In this document: positions 1 through 11,279 of the stretch, piece after piece
How positions within the stretch are numbered: position 1 is the stretch's first letter
Layout of the letters: each line of letters opens with the position of its first letter
Origin: Penium margaritaceum
Lineage: Eukaryota; Streptophyta; Zygnematophyceae; Desmidiales; Peniaceae
Assembly: GCA_023375785.1 (NCBI GenBank)
Contig: SZWC01006709.1
Span: forward strand, 65,130-129,129
Direction of reading: 5' to 3'
Length of the DNA: 64,000 nucleotides
Program-made: the position numbers and the translations under genes
Notes under the pieces: generated by a model
Seen by the model: only the letters and a program-made list of their open reading frames with translations
Told to the model about the DNA's origin: nothing
Database searches by the model: none

Positions 1-112
1 AGTGGTGGAGTGGTGGAGTGGTGGAGTGGTGGAGTGGTGGAGTGGTGGAGTGGTTGAGTGGCGGAGTGGTTGAGTGGTTGAGTGGTTGAGTGGCAGAGTG
101 GTGGAGTGGTTG
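1..112. repeat. 8-bp tandem repeat (AGTGGTGG)
   Basis: Fourteen consecutive copies of an 8-bp unit run from the first base of the window. The first six are AGTGGTGG exactly; later copies are variants such as AGTGGTTG, AGTGGCGG and AGTGGCAG. The array probably extends left of the window. It lies upstream of an intron acceptor and is therefore probably intronic. Because 8 is not a multiple of 3, a coding role is unlikely. Confidence 0.9.
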
Positions 113-246
113 TGGGTGAGTTGCGGACAAGTGAGGATAAGGCAGGGGTGGTGGTCATGGGGGGGTGGGGAAAGGCCAGGGAACTAGTCTCAATTGGCGA
201 GTTGCATCTGTGTGCTGTGCTTTGTTGCTGGTTTGTTGGTGTGTAG

Positions 247-1782
247 GTTGAACCTGTGGGACCAAACAGTGGGAAGAAGCCGGCGGGAGTGAGCAGTGTG
301 CCAATCACCTCTCTTTTTGGCCGCCGCCGCCAGCAGCCCCCTCCTGCTACAGACACCAGTGGGGGTGGTTGTGAAGGTGATGGGGGAGGAGGGGGAGGGG
401 GAGGATCACGAGGGGTGAGAGAGGGAAGAGAGGGAGAAGGGAAAGGAAGGGGGAGAGGAGTAGGAGAAGTGAACCTAGGAGGTGGAGTAGCGGAAGATGT
501 CTCAGAAAGTAGTTGTCTTCAAGCAACGATGACTGCTGGGGCAGTCAGTCAAGGAAAGGGTGAAGACAAAGATGCAAGGGATGATTCAGGGTGCACGAGG
601 GAAAGAGCAGCAGATGTGAGCAGCTCCAAGCCGCATGTGCAGAGGTATGGCTTGGGCAATGTCGCCATGCCTGCCAGGGAAGAGCTGGGAGCACGTGGCC
701 TGGCCGCTGCAGGCTGCGAGGGGGACGGGTCCGAGGGGTTGTTGGAAAGTCAGGGGAGGGTGGAGCCATGGGGCCATGGAGTGGAAGGTGAGGGTTGGGA
801 AAGGAAGTGTGAGATGGAGAGGGAGAGGAAAAGAGGGAGAGAGGAGAAACCAGGTGAAAGAGGCGTGAGGGACAACGAAGGTGGCATGGAGGAGGGAGTC
901 ACTGGAGTACACGCGCATCTGCGTGTGTGTCCGGATGCCGTGCGTAAACGGAGTCGCGCCTTTGGTGTCGGTCTGCTTGGCAGCAAGGGAGAGGAGGAGG
1001 AGGGCGTGCCTTCTTCTGGAGCTGTTCAGGGAAGCGAGGGAATGGGGAGTGCAGGTCTGTTGGAGCAAGAAGCTCCTGGAGTGGGACAGGAGTTTGGTGG
1101 TCCAGGGAAGCTAGGGGAACTGCAAGGGAGTGGTGGGAGAGGGTGTACAGACGCGCTTGGCAGGGAGTCGGAAGGTGTGGTTTTTAGCTCGACAGAACAC
1201 CATGCGCACGTTGGAGGTGGTCCGGAGACCCACAGAGCGGGCGGGTTGAAGGTCGTGGCAGATTCAGCCAAGTGCTTGAGCGACGACGGCGAAACAGGGT
1301 TTGGTCTGGAGGGGGGAGGAATCCGCCTGGCGGCAAAACGAGGCGGTGGGCCTTCAAAGGGTGCAGAGCGGGAGAGCATGCTCCATGCACACCTGTCGCA
1401 CGCCTTGGGGGGTGTCGAGAGCGAAGCTTTCGCCACGGAACTCACAACAGAGCCTAGAGCGGAGGGCATGGAAGACAAGGGGGCGCTGGGCAAGGCCAGC
1501 GCCCCCTTGTCGTACAACTCCCAAGCCATTGCTAGCCTGAAGGAAGGAAGAGATATCCACCAGGGCAAGAGCAGGATACCTCTTCCAAAAGTTTCGGCAC
1601 CGGACAAGAACAGCGCTCAGGCGCCATGGCACCCTGTTGGGAAGAAGAGGCCGGGGACTGCTGCCCCTTCCTCTCGCGGCGTCACAGGGCGGGCAAAGGG
1701 CAAAGGATCAGCACCACAGAAAAGGCCGGCCTCAGACCCAAGCCAGCTCAGTGTCCTCCACTTCTTCCACAAGGCCAAGTAG
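247..1782 (+). CDS. Terminal exon of a protein with a C-terminal PCNA-interacting (PIP) box
   Basis: The open frame runs to a TAG at 1780-1782. The first in-frame ATG lies well inside, but the frame is open upstream to an in-frame TAG at 244-246 that is also a pyrimidine-preceded intron acceptor (gtgtag|GTT). I therefore read this as the last exon, entering in phase 0 at 247, with earlier exons outside the window. The last residues, QLSVLHFFHKAK, fit the PIP box Q-x-x-[VILM]-x-x-F-F and follow a basic KRPASDPS segment, as is usual for PCNA clients. The N-terminal part has a second hydrophobic patch (PITSLFGRRR). The middle is low-complexity Gly/Glu/Arg-rich and not conserved-looking. PIP boxes at the extreme C terminus occur in DNA polymerase delta subunit 3, polymerase eta, p21-like and other replication or repair proteins. 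I cannot tell which family this is, because the catalytic or folded domain must lie upstream. The PIP motif is clear; the family is unknown. Confidence 0.65.
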   Translation, partial: VEPVGPNSGKKPAGVSSVPITSLFGRRRQQPPPATDTSGGGCEGDGGGGGGGGSRGVREGREGEGKGRGRGVGEVNLGGGVAEDVSESSCLQATMTAGAVSQGKGEDKDARDDSGCTRERAADVSSSKPHVQRYGLGNVAMPAREELGARGLAAAGCEGDGSEGLLESQGRVEPWGHGVEGEGWERKCEMERERKRGREEKPGERGVRDNEGGMEEGVTGVHAHLRVCPDAVRKRSRAFGVGLLGSKGEEEEGVPSSGAVQGSEGMGSAGLLEQEAPGVGQEFGGPGKLGELQGSGGRGCTDALGRESEGVVFSSTEHHAHVGGGPETHRAGGLKVVADSAKCLSDDGETGFGLEGGGIRLAAKRGGGPSKGAERESMLHAHLSHALGGVESEAFATELTTEPRAEGMEDKGALGKASAPLSYNSQAIASLKEGRDIHQGKSRIPLPKVSAPDKNSAQAPWHPVGKKRPGTAAPSSRGVTGRAKGKGSAPQKRPASDPSQLSVLHFFHKAK

Positions 1783-3013
1783 CGCCCTTGTGGCTACTCA
1801 AGTGTGCGTGCCCAGGCCTCTCAACCATCGCCACAGTTTACGTGGCGAGGCGATGTGAATGGTCATGTGAAATGATCTTAACCCACCACTGCATACCGTG
1901 CAATGGCTTGCAGGATTTGGGTCATGTACGTATTCTAATGAGCCGAATAATCTGCGTGTACAGAGATTGTGTCGTGAGTTTCACTGATAGTTTCCTTTTT
2001 CTGTCTTGTTAACAAATGATTGTAGGGCCTCCTGTCATGATATCTTGCGGGAGTGGACATTTACGCTGTTAGTTGTCACCGAGCCTGGCGAGACTGCAGA
2101 TGAGCACAAACACGCAAATGTTGGATCGCACTTGACGTTCTGCACGTGGCAAAGTGATGTCAGAGCTGCAGTCTTTTGATGGTCTCCAGCACAAGTAGAC
2201 ATGTGATGACATTGAGCACGCGAAGCTGTGGAGAGCAGACGGTATCAGGGTTACTTGCTCCAGAAGAGGCATCACACCCGTCGTGGGGATGAGGAAACGT
2301 CTGGAGGCCAGAGGTGCATGGACTTTGGGATGATACTTAGATAGCCAATCTACTTTGAATTGGCGATTGAAACAGTTCTTGGTTTCTTTCCTCACGCCAT
2401 CAAGATACGACAAAAACCAGCTTCCAGTGCGTGTACATGTTCCCTGAAGACGCACTGGCAAACAGTTGGATGGTTGTGAAGGCGAAGGCAATTGTGAGGT
2501 TTCAAAACAAAGTCCAACAGTACAGGTTCTTGGCTATGCATGCACAGCCTCACATTAGTCGCCATCTATTTTGAATCAAATCGGCTGATGCAGAGGACAA
2601 AAGAACAAGATGGACGGGAAGTGCTAGAGACATGAGTACAGGAAAGTGCATCCTTGGAATGCAATATCCAGGAATGTAATGCCCTCTACTAGGGTGCCCT
2701 GGGCAAAGCATATGCCATTGCCACAAGGCAGTCAAAGTTTGTCGCCAAATGTCCATGCATGTGCTGAAGGGGGAAGGGGGCAAAAAAAAAAACAGGACAA
2801 AAATTATGAAACAGAAGGCAGACCCCATCCTCCTAACCTGTGTGCAAGCCCACAGGATCCGTGAGGCGGCCGTAACCCCACTACCGGTGCTCCGCAGCGA
2901 TAATCTCCCCCAACTGCCATTGCCCTGCACAACACAGAGCACTCTCTCTCTCCACATCCTCCCCGTCAGACACGCCACCACCGCTCCTTAACAACACCCA
3001 CATCGAGTCTGTC
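1783..3013. other. Intergenic region between convergent genes
   Basis: This stretch separates the stop codons of two convergent genes and should hold both 3' untranslated regions. Short open frames on both strands show no recognisable domain. A 10-base A run at 2784-2793 and general lack of codon bias suggest non-coding DNA. I see no transposon ends here. Confidence 0.6.
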
Positions 3014-4324
3014 CTAGAGGTTGCGAGCAAGCGACGAGAGGATATCGTTGGGCAGATCCCCACCCAGATTGCCCCCGATCCTCCGCATGGGCATGCNCCC
3101 CCTTGCTCTAGGGCGGCACCCATACCGCCACAGCCACCGCTGCCGCCATTGCCGCCAAAGACAGCAGCGCCAGCGCCACCGCTGCCACCAGCACCACCGT
3201 AGCCATTAGGAAGGCAGCGGGCACCAGCCGCCATGAGAAGCTGTGCTTCTTCCAGCCGCGCCATGCTTGGCAATGCAGCAGAGCTGTTGCCCGTTCCGCC
3301 GACACTGCCACCAGCACTGCCAGATGCTGCTCCAGCAGCTGCTACTGCCGCGGCAGCAGCAGCAGCAGCAGCAGCTGCAGCAGGGGTAGCAGGTGGTCCT
3401 CCCCAGCTGCCATCGCCTCCCATACCAGCCTGCTGTTGCAGAGCTGCCAGCTGGCCCTGCATGCCATCCAGAAACTTCTGCTGCTGTTGTAAATGCTGCT
3501 GCTGCTCGTACTGCTGCTGCTGTTGCTGTTGTTGATTCATGAACGATGGGGAAACTGCCAACTGCCGTGCTACTGCAACAGCTGTAGCCTCGTGGTTGGG
3601 AGCCAGGATGGCAGGCATGCCTGCTGCAACAGCAGAGGGGCTGCTGCTCTCACCAGTTTCCTCCGCTGCCTCCAGCCCTGCAGCCACACCATTCACTTGC
3701 GATGCACCACCACCACCACCACCACCACCACCACCACCACCACCGGCACCACCACCATCCCCACTCATCGCGTATTTAAGAAGCGGCCAATCAGAGACCA
3801 GGAAGCTCAGGAGGGAGGGTTGTTTGCTGCCCCCAGCTGCTGCCTGCTGCGGCGTTCCCTCGGGCGAAGGAGCCGAGTCATTTGCCAATCCCCTGCTGGG
3901 CTGCGGGGACTGCCCGAACCCCCCCGGCGTTGTGAGGTCAATCTGGCAGTGCCGGTCATCAGCCTGCAGCCCGCCAATGGAGCCAGAGCGGAAAGCGCTT
4001 AGGCTCAGCGTCCCATTCACATTGTTGCCGTTGTCGCTGGCGTTGCGTGGGAAGGCGTGAGGGAAACCCACACCAGCAGCTGCATCAGCCACCGCCCTTC
4101 CCAAATTGGACTGAGGGAGGCTGCCGGTGTTACTGCCCATGAGGAGGTTGGAGGAGGGGAGGGAGGAGGTACGTGCAGGAGGCTCTGCAAGAAACTGTTG
4201 CAGCTTCTGTTGCTGTTGATGTTGCTGCTGCTGCTGCAGCTGCTGCTGCTGCTGTTGTTGCAGCTGCTGCTGCTGCTGCTGCTGCTGGAGCTGCTGCAGG
4301 AGCAAAACTTGTTGCTGATGCTCC

Positions 4325-4362
<38 letters not shown>

Positions 4363-5822
4363 GTTAGCTGCCTCCGCCCGAGCATTCCAAAGCATGGCCT
4401 CTGACATTCCGCTCCCCACATCCGCACCAACCCCTGCAGCAAGGAGCATCTGCTGGGCCAGAACGGCAGGCACCAGCCCAGTTCCAGACGAATGAACAGG
4501 TGGAGGAGGAGGGGGTGGAGGGGGGGCCAATGCGCCTCCCGAACCCAAACCAAACGAGTCCAAGCTGAGGCCGATTGCCATGGCCGCTGTATCCAGCCCC
4601 TGAGATGATCGGTCCCCATCCCCGGCACCCGCGCCCTTCGACATGGCCCAGTCGGAACTCCCCGACTCGCGCTCCGTGTCGACTCCACCTCCAGATCCCG
4701 ACATGGCACGCGAACTCCCACCAGTGTTGTAGCTTCCCCCAGACCCGATCGTGGCCCCTCGAGCGAGATTGTGGCCGCCGTACGGGCTCAGAGGGCAGGG
4801 CCCTCCGCTCCCGGGATTCCAGCGCGCGCGCTTGACAGCCCGAAGAATCTCGTCGTCGTCAAGAAGGCCCCGGCTGAGGCCCCGGCAGGCAACGCCGCCA
4901 GCAATGCTGTTGGCACGGTGCAGCATGAACGGCCGCTGTGCTCCACCTCCTCCCCCCTCCAGCCCTTGGGAGGGGGGGGAGGCACGGGGATGCATGGGTG
5001 AGCTGAACGGGCTGCTGCCGATGCCAAACGCCGTGCTGCTGCTGTGGTGGATCGGCGTGCCGGGCTGGGAGAGGGGGCCCAGGCAGTGGAGTGCCTCCAG
5101 GTATGCCTGCGACTACACGTGCAAGAGAAGGGTGCGCACATCGGGTGCATGGTGGCTGGGGTTAAACGCCACACCAGGAGGCGCAGCCTTTGTCTTGACG
5201 CAGGGGAACACATCCCAAACCCTGGCACAGGATCACTGGGCACGAGACATATCCCTCGTTTCTCCCCTGTTCACAAGGCACCAGCTGGTCAGGACATGCG
5301 CCAATCGCGCAAGCCTCAGGACAAACGGGCATGGAAGGCAAGACAAGGCAAACACGCGCTCACACCAACAACAGCAGAGGTGACTTTCTAGAAACAGGGA
5401 CTTCATTTCCACATGCCAACCCACACCTGAAGCTACACTACGAAAGACTCACAAGCACAGTGCATGCCTCTCCCTCGCCCTCCCAAGTTTCAACTACTCA
5501 TGAGCCTCACTCGCATCAATGGCTCCCCTCCGCAGAAAACCACTCAAGGTTACAGACTGCAGAAAAAGGTACGGGAAGAAGGGTTACTTCGTCCTCACCT
5601 TTTCTAACAAGCTCATGTCGAGGGCACCCACACCACCACACGTGCCAGCGCGTGCTGCTGCTGCTGCTGCTGCTGCCGCTGCTGCTGCGGCGGCTGCGCC
5701 ACCGCCATAGCCACCGCCACCATCCAGCCCACCCACACCACCCCCTGCGAGAAGAATCTGGTCCGCTAAGTGTTGCTGCCCTCCTAGTAGTGACGTCCCT
5801 GCACCAAATGAGTTAAGCGCCA

Positions 5823-5854
<32 letters not shown>

Positions 5855-7622
5855 AGAGCCTGCTGATGTTGCTGCTGTGCCAGGTTTGCCAGAGAAAGCC
5901 CAGCCTGCTGTGCGCCGTTTTGCAGGAGTAGAGGATTCAAGCCCTCGAGATCCAGAGAAGCTCGCTCAGCCAGCTGCTGCTGCTGTTGCTGCTGCTGCTG
6001 CAACAGCTGCTGCTGTTGCAAACGGCCCTGCGAGATCCAAGAGAGGGAAGCACGGCAGTACATGAGAAGACGTCAGAGGCGAAGAACTTCTGAATGACAA
6101 GAAAACACAGTGAACGGCCGGTACACTTGGTTCACACCTACGGAGTGGCAGCGACAAGCGAGGTAGAACCGGATGAGGCATGAGAGGGGGGAGGAGGAGG
6201 GGGGTCGAGTGGGTGAAGGTCTGTGGCAAAAGCAGTACCTTCTGACGAATGATGTCGGCCAGAATGGTAGGGTACTTGCGCTTCAGTGTTGAATTCCAAT
6301 GATTCTGCAGCAAAAAAAAATAAAACAGCAACCCAGTTAAGGCTGCTGCTTATCGACACCATGACAATGACCATGCAACAAACGGCAACAACAGAGCAGT
6401 ACTTGCCAAGACAGAATCTGAACCCGCAGATTCACAAAAACAGGAGTTTCTGACAGCCAACATCTGCTCGTAACAAAGCAACTTCCTCAACAGCCATCTC
6501 CGAAGAAACTGGCACTGTTAGTACAACGTGCAGTGCCAAACCCATGCTGTTGGCGGCCTCCAGCGTCTGGCAAGACACTCCCAGCACACAGAGGAGAGGT
6601 AGAGGCACAATCCCTGGCTCAGCGAAGGACCGGTTTCGGCAGAGTCAACCAGTACGCGCCACCAGTGGGCAGTCCAGCGGTATTCACCTTAATGGCATTG
6701 TCCGTTCTCCCCGGCAGGAGCTTGGCGATGAGCGACCACTTGCTGCCGTACTCTGCATGGCCCATGACGATCACCCTGTCCTCCTCCTCCGTGAACGGAC
6801 TCTTGTTCAGCTGCACATGCAACAGAAGTCGCGGAAGGGATGGGGAGGGAACTGAGCAGAGACAACTAGACGACGGCTAGGACTCGGCCCACAAGCCAAC
6901 GAGCACCTGCCATCGGGCCAGATAGAATCGTCATCACGCACCGTTGGGCATTCGAGTAAGCCAACAAAACACAACCCACATCACCGTCAGCACGCAAGGA
7001 GAAGCAGCAGAGGGATCGTCCTTGAAGCAGGCCATCCGGCGCAAGAAGGAAACGCGAGCAAGCCGTGGCAAAGAGAGGCGGTTTCCTGGACTTTCAACGA
7101 GACGCCTGGCAGCCTGCAGGACCAAACTAGACGTGCGATGACGTACGACCCATCCGGACGACGAGCCGATCTTGCGTGAGACAGCTTGGTAGGGATGAAA
7201 CGTTCCATCTCGCCAAGCAATTGCGAAGGCCGACAAGAACGGGAATAAAAGGAGCCAACGGGGCGGGGGAGGGAGATGGGGACAAGAGAACGGGGCTGGA
7301 GTGCGCAATAGAGATGGGAGAACGCAAAAGGAATGCATGTGACGGGGAAGGTGGTGAAGGTAGAAGAAGGGGCTTGAAAGCAAGGCAAGAAGCTGGCAGC
7401 AACCTCGGGGTTGAGCTGGTTGCACCAGCGGAGCCTGCAACTCTTGCCGGAGCGGCCCTTGAGGCCTTGCGCGATCAAAGACCAGTTTCTGGGCCCGTGT
7501 CTCGCTATCAGCTGCTTCAGAGTCACGTCCTCCTCGGGGCTCCAGGGCCCCTTCACCACCTCCTCGTCATCCGTCCCCTTCTCCGTGGCCTCCGGGCCTC
7601 CGTCGTCTTCTCGATCAGACAT
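3014..7622 (-). CDS. R2R3-MYB transcription factor with long Gln-rich C-terminal region (5 exons)
   Basis: Exons on the minus strand by GT-AG borders, all phase 0: 7622-7404, 6810-6688, 6304-6239, 6027-5599 and 5106-3014. Exon 1 carries an acidic N terminus and repeat R2 (residues 24-73; Trp 27, 47, 66; ending [11 protein letters not shown]). Exon 2 gives most of R3 (Phe79, Trp98, GRTDNAIK). Exon 3 gives [12 protein letters not shown] with Trp117. The [18 protein letters not shown] signature with CNQL after R2 matches the plant MYB44/MYB73/MYB25-like clade; R2R3 proteins bind DNA in the nucleus. Exons 4 and 5 encode several Gln, Ala and Gly runs, suggesting an activation-type low-complexity tail of about 840 residues, far longer than in land-plant relatives. 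An ambiguous base at 3097 shifts the frame. In the alternative frame downstream the protein ends with [15 protein letters not shown] and TAG at 3016-3014, which looks more natural than the continuation to 2881. The ATG at 7622 is the first in frame before R2. Exon borders are inferred from sequence only. Confidence 0.88.
4194..4365 (-). repeat. CAG repeat tract coding poly-Gln in the MYB gene
   Basis: CTG/TTG triplets on the plus strand read as CAG/CAA on the gene strand and give several long Gln runs broken by Leu, His and Glu. Further Gln tracts of the same kind lie at about 3478-3536, 5821-5860 and 5972-6020. A Gly tract (ACC triplets on the plus strand) lies at about 3706-3744 and Ala tracts at about 3340-3385 and 5655-5697. 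Mixed CAG/CAA codons suggest the runs are old rather than one recent expansion. Confidence 0.85.
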
Positions 7623-10600
7623 GGTTCGCAGGTGGGCGGCGCCTCCAGCTCTTCGCTGCGTCTCCTCTTGGTAACCCGTCGATCGCCTGAGAGTGATGCT
7701 GGCGCTCCTGGTTCACACCGACGCTTACTGGGCAGATAGAATCGTGGACACGGCTTCACCCGAGTGAAACACGGCGAGCTGTGGTGCTAAACAAACCAAA
7801 CGAAGTTGGGACAGCGTTGAAGCTATGACCGGGGATCATACGACGGGCTTACTGCAGTCTTGATGCGTGTCAAGGAATAGGCGTGATCGAGGAACGCCAG
7901 ATGGCTCGTTGGACAAGGACACGTGGACCGACAGCTTCAACACAAGCTGCAGCCTTCGAATCATGCAACGAAGAGTTGGAAAACCGAAGGCAATCTAGGA
8001 AATCAGTTTATCTTCGCCGCCGACGGTTCTGCCGGGACAAAACCTCGCAACGCGCCGATAGCCGGATAAGAGAGAGAGCAGCAGCAGCAGTAACAGCAAG
8101 GGGTGTAAAGAGATTCGCAACGGCACGGGCAGTCCTGAGCCACTTGAAGTGCACAATGGCGCCCATAAAGTGCGGCCAGGTGGTTGCGGCGTCATGCCAA
8201 GCCCACAGTGTGAGATGGGTGCGCGAGCTTGTCCGCCGCCGGATGCAAGGTGGAGGTGGGGGAGTGTGTTGCAGGCGTGACGTCGACATGGATGCAGGGA
8301 AGATGTCGGCCACAGTCAGACCTTGGCTGTTCCGTGAACATGGATTGGCTGTCCCCATCGCTGCTGCTGTCAACTTAACATCGTCCGCGGAAAAGGTCCG
8401 AAGGCTCATGTGACGCATTCGACATTTCTGCGTAATGTACGGATGGCGACATGCCCGGAATCCGACACAAGCTGCCAATCAGATTCAGGCTGAAACCTCG
8501 ACGAAAAGGAGCTCCAGTTCACTCATGAAACCCGGGTGACAGTCGTCGCGGTGCAGGTTTGTATCAATTTCATTTACGGTCTTAAATTAAATTGAAATGT
8601 AAAGCATTATCGGGAAACGACAGGCGTGTAGCCGTCAAGGCTGTGGGACGACGGACGATGTGGTAGTCCTCTGGACCGTGATGATGGTGTCACCATGACG
8701 GGACTTGCGGACACCACCCTCGCTACACAACCCTAGGAAAAGAGGCCGCCGCTTTGCCGCCACGGTGGCGAGAGCAGCTGAAAACAAACGTAGCAGGAAT
8801 ACTGCCTGCTGAAACCTCGGAGAAGCGCGAGCCGTTCGAGTAGGATGATGCTGTCGACGTAGCTGCATCCATGTTGCCCGCGTCAGCCAAAAACCGACGA
8901 AGCTTGGCTCAATGGCTCTTCATGCCGCCAGCAGGCTGGCAGCACGTGTACAAATCGTCCGTATTCGCCCATCCGTAATCATTACGGAGGATGTGGCAGC
9001 CAGCGGTGCTTGGTCACATGACCAGACCTTTCGAAGTGGTTCGGTTCAATCCGGGGAGAATATACTGGAGATGATTGCGATCGCAAAAAAAGATCATAAT
9101 ACAGCAGTGAAATTAGAAATCGAGCCGAATTATGTGTAAAGATAGCTGTTGATGGATTAAAAATACAAACCCAGCCGAGGATTCCGCAATGAGGCTCCGA
9201 TTCTCTGTTGCAGCTGCTTAGTTCACATTGTTGGTCTTTTGGAAAATCCTGGCCAAACCTTCACTGGCTGGGGGAGCATCTTCTTAGATTAAATGTGAAA
9301 AGTCAAGTGCTCAAGCGGGTCAAACAACCGAGTCAAATATGCAAAACAAGTCCGCATTGAAGCACATTAGCATGATTATGCAACTATGAGAGATTTGAGG
9401 AAAGACATGTACGGAACAAAACATTACGGGTAAAAGCTAAAAGGAGGAACGGACCATATTAGTGACAGAGGGAGGGTGATAACAGACCGGAGTGGTCGAT
9501 AAATTGAAAGAGAGCAAGAGGGTAACTGAATTCGACCGGGTGGACGACACAAGAAGGAAAACAAAAGAGATAAGATAGGTCGAGAAGATTTTGGGGACCG
9601 GGAATTGACAAAAGAGAAGCGCGTAACAAGCACAGGCATTCGATTGGAACATTGAATCTCAATGGGACCTAGAGAATACACCGTGATCAAATACGGTACC
9701 GGAGCGGAAGGATACGGTCTGGTAGGTGCGACATTTTTCCAACTGACCTGGAGCCATGCCGTCCGAGCAGAAACAAAGTTTCCTTGTCGCTGTGCCAGGT
9801 GGAAAGCGCGAACTGTAGACAGCAACATACTACGGATGAGACAGGGACAAGAAAATCAGGTAGATTAATATCATTGTCGTACAAGCAAGCGGCCGCTATT
9901 CGTGCTCTGAACGGTCAATATTCGTTCAAATCCGCATCGGACGAACGTGATATTCTCGGTGAAGCGGACCAGCATCACACGGAGTTGTCTACTTCATTTT
10001 TGTTTCAGCTGAGTTTCGCGATTCATAATTGACTATCAAATGCGAAGACGTTAAATATTTCCGACATCTCCAAAAGACTCCCGGAATCTAGTGAACTAAC
10101 ATGGACAAGAAGTTAAATGCCGCAAATCCGTTTGCTTGACTTATCTCAAACAAATGCGATGCGATTCGATAAAGAAGCAAACTCGATGGCCTCAATCGCT
10201 CCGAACGCAGCTCAATGGATAGTACAGGCCACGTCTGCTAGCGACCCAATAAGGAGGCCGAATAAGGCTAAAAACGAAAAATCCGCACTTGGACAAATAA
10301 GATGCCTGACCTTCACTTTACCGGATCAACTTTCCGGACAAATGAATTTCTGGGCATGGTGGCCGAACCGATGAAACAGCATTATCCAGTACGACTAACA
10401 CAGCGGCCTGGATTTAACCCTAAGCCCCTCCTTTGAAATTGTAGCTCTATTTCAAAGCGCGACCGGGTAAGACAACGGTCTCGATGTAGCATAGGACATA
10501 CTTTTCCCCTTGCTCGGAACATCTGTCCGAGATCCAATCCACGCCGTGCACTTATTCAGTCAGGTTGTGAAAAGAGGCACTAAACTGCTGAAATCTTGCT

Positions 10601-11044
10601 CTGCGATCAAATAAGGCGATCGGGAACACTCGAACCGTCGATCCTCAGCCCCAGTTGTAGAACTACCAATAGAATTCATGTATTCCGTGTCCGAAGTTTT
10701 TTATTATTCCTTATTCGGCCTCCTTATTCGGTCGCTACCAGACGTGGCCATAGTTCTTTCATTTGTAGAGGTAACACAAAGGCCCGAAGGTACGTCCGAC
10801 TGTCACAACAAGATTTTGGTACATAGTCCTAAGCACATCCAGGGCGTTGGCCTTGTTAGTCAATGGATAGATGTAAAGGTTCATAGTTTTCTTCAATTCT
10901 CGAGTCTGGATCGAAGCGATGGAGACAATGATCCGACTGCTTAACCGACTAAACCATTATTTGCATTTGAGCTCTAAAATGACAGGTACAAAATAGTCAC
11001 GTTTGAATCTTGGGCGGAGTGACTATATACCCCAAGTTTTGCAC
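7623..11044. other. Intergenic region upstream of the MYB gene
   Basis: No gene can be supported here. The part nearest 7622 should contain the MYB promoter and 5' leader, but I cannot place a TATA box with confidence. Open frames of up to 176 codons (for example 7883-8413 +) overlap frames on the other strand and show no domain. From about 8550 to 11000 the DNA becomes more AT-rich than the flanks and carries a 41-bp inverted repeat, described separately. No terminal repeats, primer-binding site or transposase motif were seen. Confidence 0.5.
10227..10749. repeat. 41-bp inverted repeat with about 440-bp spacer
   Basis: Bases 10227-10267 and the reverse complement of 10709-10749 match at 39 of 41 positions; both contain AATAAGGAGGCCGAATAAGG. 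The spacer has no long open frame of its own. Similarity fades outside the 41 bp. This could be a small inverted-repeat transposon or the ends of a decayed one. I found no convincing target-site duplication. Confidence 0.75.
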
Positions 11045-11254
11045 AATAAGCCTGATCCGCCCTTCCGTCGGAACGATAGGCCCCATTCGCCCCTTCTTCA
11101 TACCGATAAGCCTGATCCACCCCTCCATCGGGACGATCAGTCTGATCCGCCCCATTGCCAGCACGATAAGCCTCATTCGCCCCTCCGCCAGCACAATAAG
11201 CCTCATTCTCCCCTAACCATGAACAATAAACCCCATATACCCCTTGCAGTTGTT
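11045..11254. repeat. 30-bp minisatellite, about 7 copies
   Basis: Seven degenerate 30-bp units follow the pattern gataagcctgatccgcccct plus a variable 10-bp tail. Since 30 is a multiple of 3, one plus-strand frame reads a 10-residue unit of the form NKPDPPxxxx throughout, but the frame is short and has no other coding signs. The array ends about 20 bp before the copia A1 target site. Confidence 0.85.
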
Positions 11255-11279
11255 AAAGTCGTCATGTGACGGCATATGG

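Noticed and set aside
1026-1607. 193-codon minus-strand frame opposite the PIP-box exon
   Set aside because: Overlaps a frame with a recognised motif and has only Pro/Ser/Leu-rich shadow composition.
4173-4404. Plus-strand poly-Leu/poly-Ala frames opposite the MYB gene
   Set aside because: Shadows of the CAG-coded Gln tracts; no domain and no conservation signal.
11045-11254. Direct repeats as a CRISPR array
   Set aside because: Units are contiguous and degenerate without unique spacers, in a eukaryotic context.
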